Positions 7,743 to 7,894 of a stretch of 7,894 bases of DNA are shown here, piece by piece (position 1 is the first letter of the stretch; each line of letters starts with the position of its first letter). The DNA is from Candidatus Colicola caccequi (GTDB taxonomy: Bacteria; Bacteroidota; Bacteroidia; Bacteroidales; Paludibacteraceae): the NCBI GenBank assembly GCA_018065205.1, contig JAGHTR010000047.1:1-7894 (forward strand). Direction: 5' to 3'. The notes under the pieces are model-generated. The model saw only the letters and a list, made by a program, of their open reading frames with translations. It was not told where the DNA came from and made no database searches. Position numbers and translations under genes: made by a program.

Positions 7743-7774
7743 TTTGCACATATCAAAAAAAAAGTGTAATTTTG
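7743..7774 (+). promoter_or_regulatory. Predicted Bacteroidota-type promoter for the plus-strand transporter gene
   Basis: TTTG (7743-7746), 20 bases, then TAATTTTG (7767-7774). The geometry and -7 box are identical to the divergent promoter on the other strand. The spacer contains a run of nine A (7755-7763). Transcription would start near 7780, leaving a leader of about 55 bases before the ATG at 7836. Confidence 0.75.
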
Positions 7775-7781
7775 TAGTCGA

Positions 7782-7813
7782 TTTTGGGGCACTTAATTGA
7801 TTCAACCCCAAGA
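7782..7813 (+). promoter_or_regulatory. Possible 5' leader hairpin of the transporter gene
   Basis: TTGGGG (7784-7789) pairs with CCCCAA (7806-7811) around a 16-base loop; a T-G wobble and a T-A pair could extend the stem to 8 bp (7782-7813). It would form right at the 5' end of the predicted transcript. It may stabilise the mRNA or influence translation. No known riboswitch class is recognised, and no U-tract follows, so it is not an intrinsic terminator. Confidence 0.4.
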
Positions 7814-7835
7814 TGGCAACATAAATCAATATATC

Positions 7836-7894
7836 ATGGTAAAACGCGATTTGTCTTTTAGACAGCTTTTTAATCTCAGTTTTGGCTTCTTTGG
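7836..7894 (+). CDS. Probable MFS sugar transporter (SLC45/GPH-like), N-terminal fragment
   Basis: An ATG at 7836 opens a frame that continues to the window edge (19 complete codons). The visible peptide is MVKRDLSFRQLFNLSFGFFG with its last codon partial. The pattern of a short basic start, 'LSF-Q--N-SFGF-G', then entry into a first membrane helix resembles the N-termini of Bacteroidales MFS transporters of the SLC45 type, which move sugars such as maltose or sucrose with protons. The call rests on about 20 residues, so family is tentative and substrate unknown. It is transcribed away from recQ from its own predicted promoter. No Shine-Dalgarno sequence is visible before the ATG. Confidence 0.6.
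   Translation, partial: MVKRDLSFRQLFNLSFGFF

Noticed and set aside
7782..7813. Hairpin as an intrinsic terminator
   Set aside because: Both flanking genes are transcribed away from this region, and no U-tract follows the stem.
7599..7829. Minus-strand open frame of 76 codons overlapping the recQ start and intergenic region
   Set aside because: It covers both predicted promoters, is low-complexity and Phe/Leu/Ile-rich because of AT tracts, and overlaps recQ out of frame.
1..7894. A defence system, mobile element or other unknown cassette built around RecQ and the ABC ATPases
   Set aside because: RecQ, UvrA and ABC-F have full housekeeping motif sets. There is no nuclease, transposase, integrase, terminal repeat or change in codon style pointing to an island.

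Overview
This window looks like ordinary chromosomal DNA from a Bacteroidota bacterium, most likely Bacteroidales. Two promoter-like sites have the phylum's -33 TTTG / -7 TAnnTTTG pattern. Starts mostly lack Shine-Dalgarno sequences. The UvrA, RecQ, ABC-F and HU-LysM proteins read like Bacteroidales versions. No species can be named from the sequence alone.

Layout: five genes on the minus strand fill positions 7639 to 1, apparently as one operon read right to left. They are recQ (DNA helicase), rimO (ribosomal protein S12 methylthiotransferase), a membrane protein with a cytoplasmic HU/IHF-type domain and a predicted periplasmic LysM domain, uvrA (nucleotide excision repair), and the start of an ABC-F ATPase that runs off the left edge. 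The junctions are very tight: 0, 8 and 2 bases between the first four genes, then a 14-base overlap of uvrA with the ABC-F gene. No internal gap is large enough for an obvious separate promoter or terminator. Start codons are ATG, GTG, ATG, TTG and ATG in that order.

At the right end, an AT-rich intergenic region of 196 bases (7640-7835) carries two divergent promoter-like sites, one for the operon and one for a plus-strand gene starting at 7836. Only 19 codons of that gene are visible; they resemble the N-terminus of Bacteroidales SLC45/GPH-like sugar transporters of the MFS. Its leader can form a hairpin followed by a three-codon reading frame.

Functionally the operon mixes genome maintenance (RecQ, UvrA), translation (RimO, ABC-F) and a possible link between chromosome and cell wall (HU-TM-LysM). 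I see no mobile element, CRISPR array, RNA gene, phage gene or recognisable defence system. The most interesting item is the HU-TM-LysM protein; the rest is mostly housekeeping with a few family-level sequence oddities.
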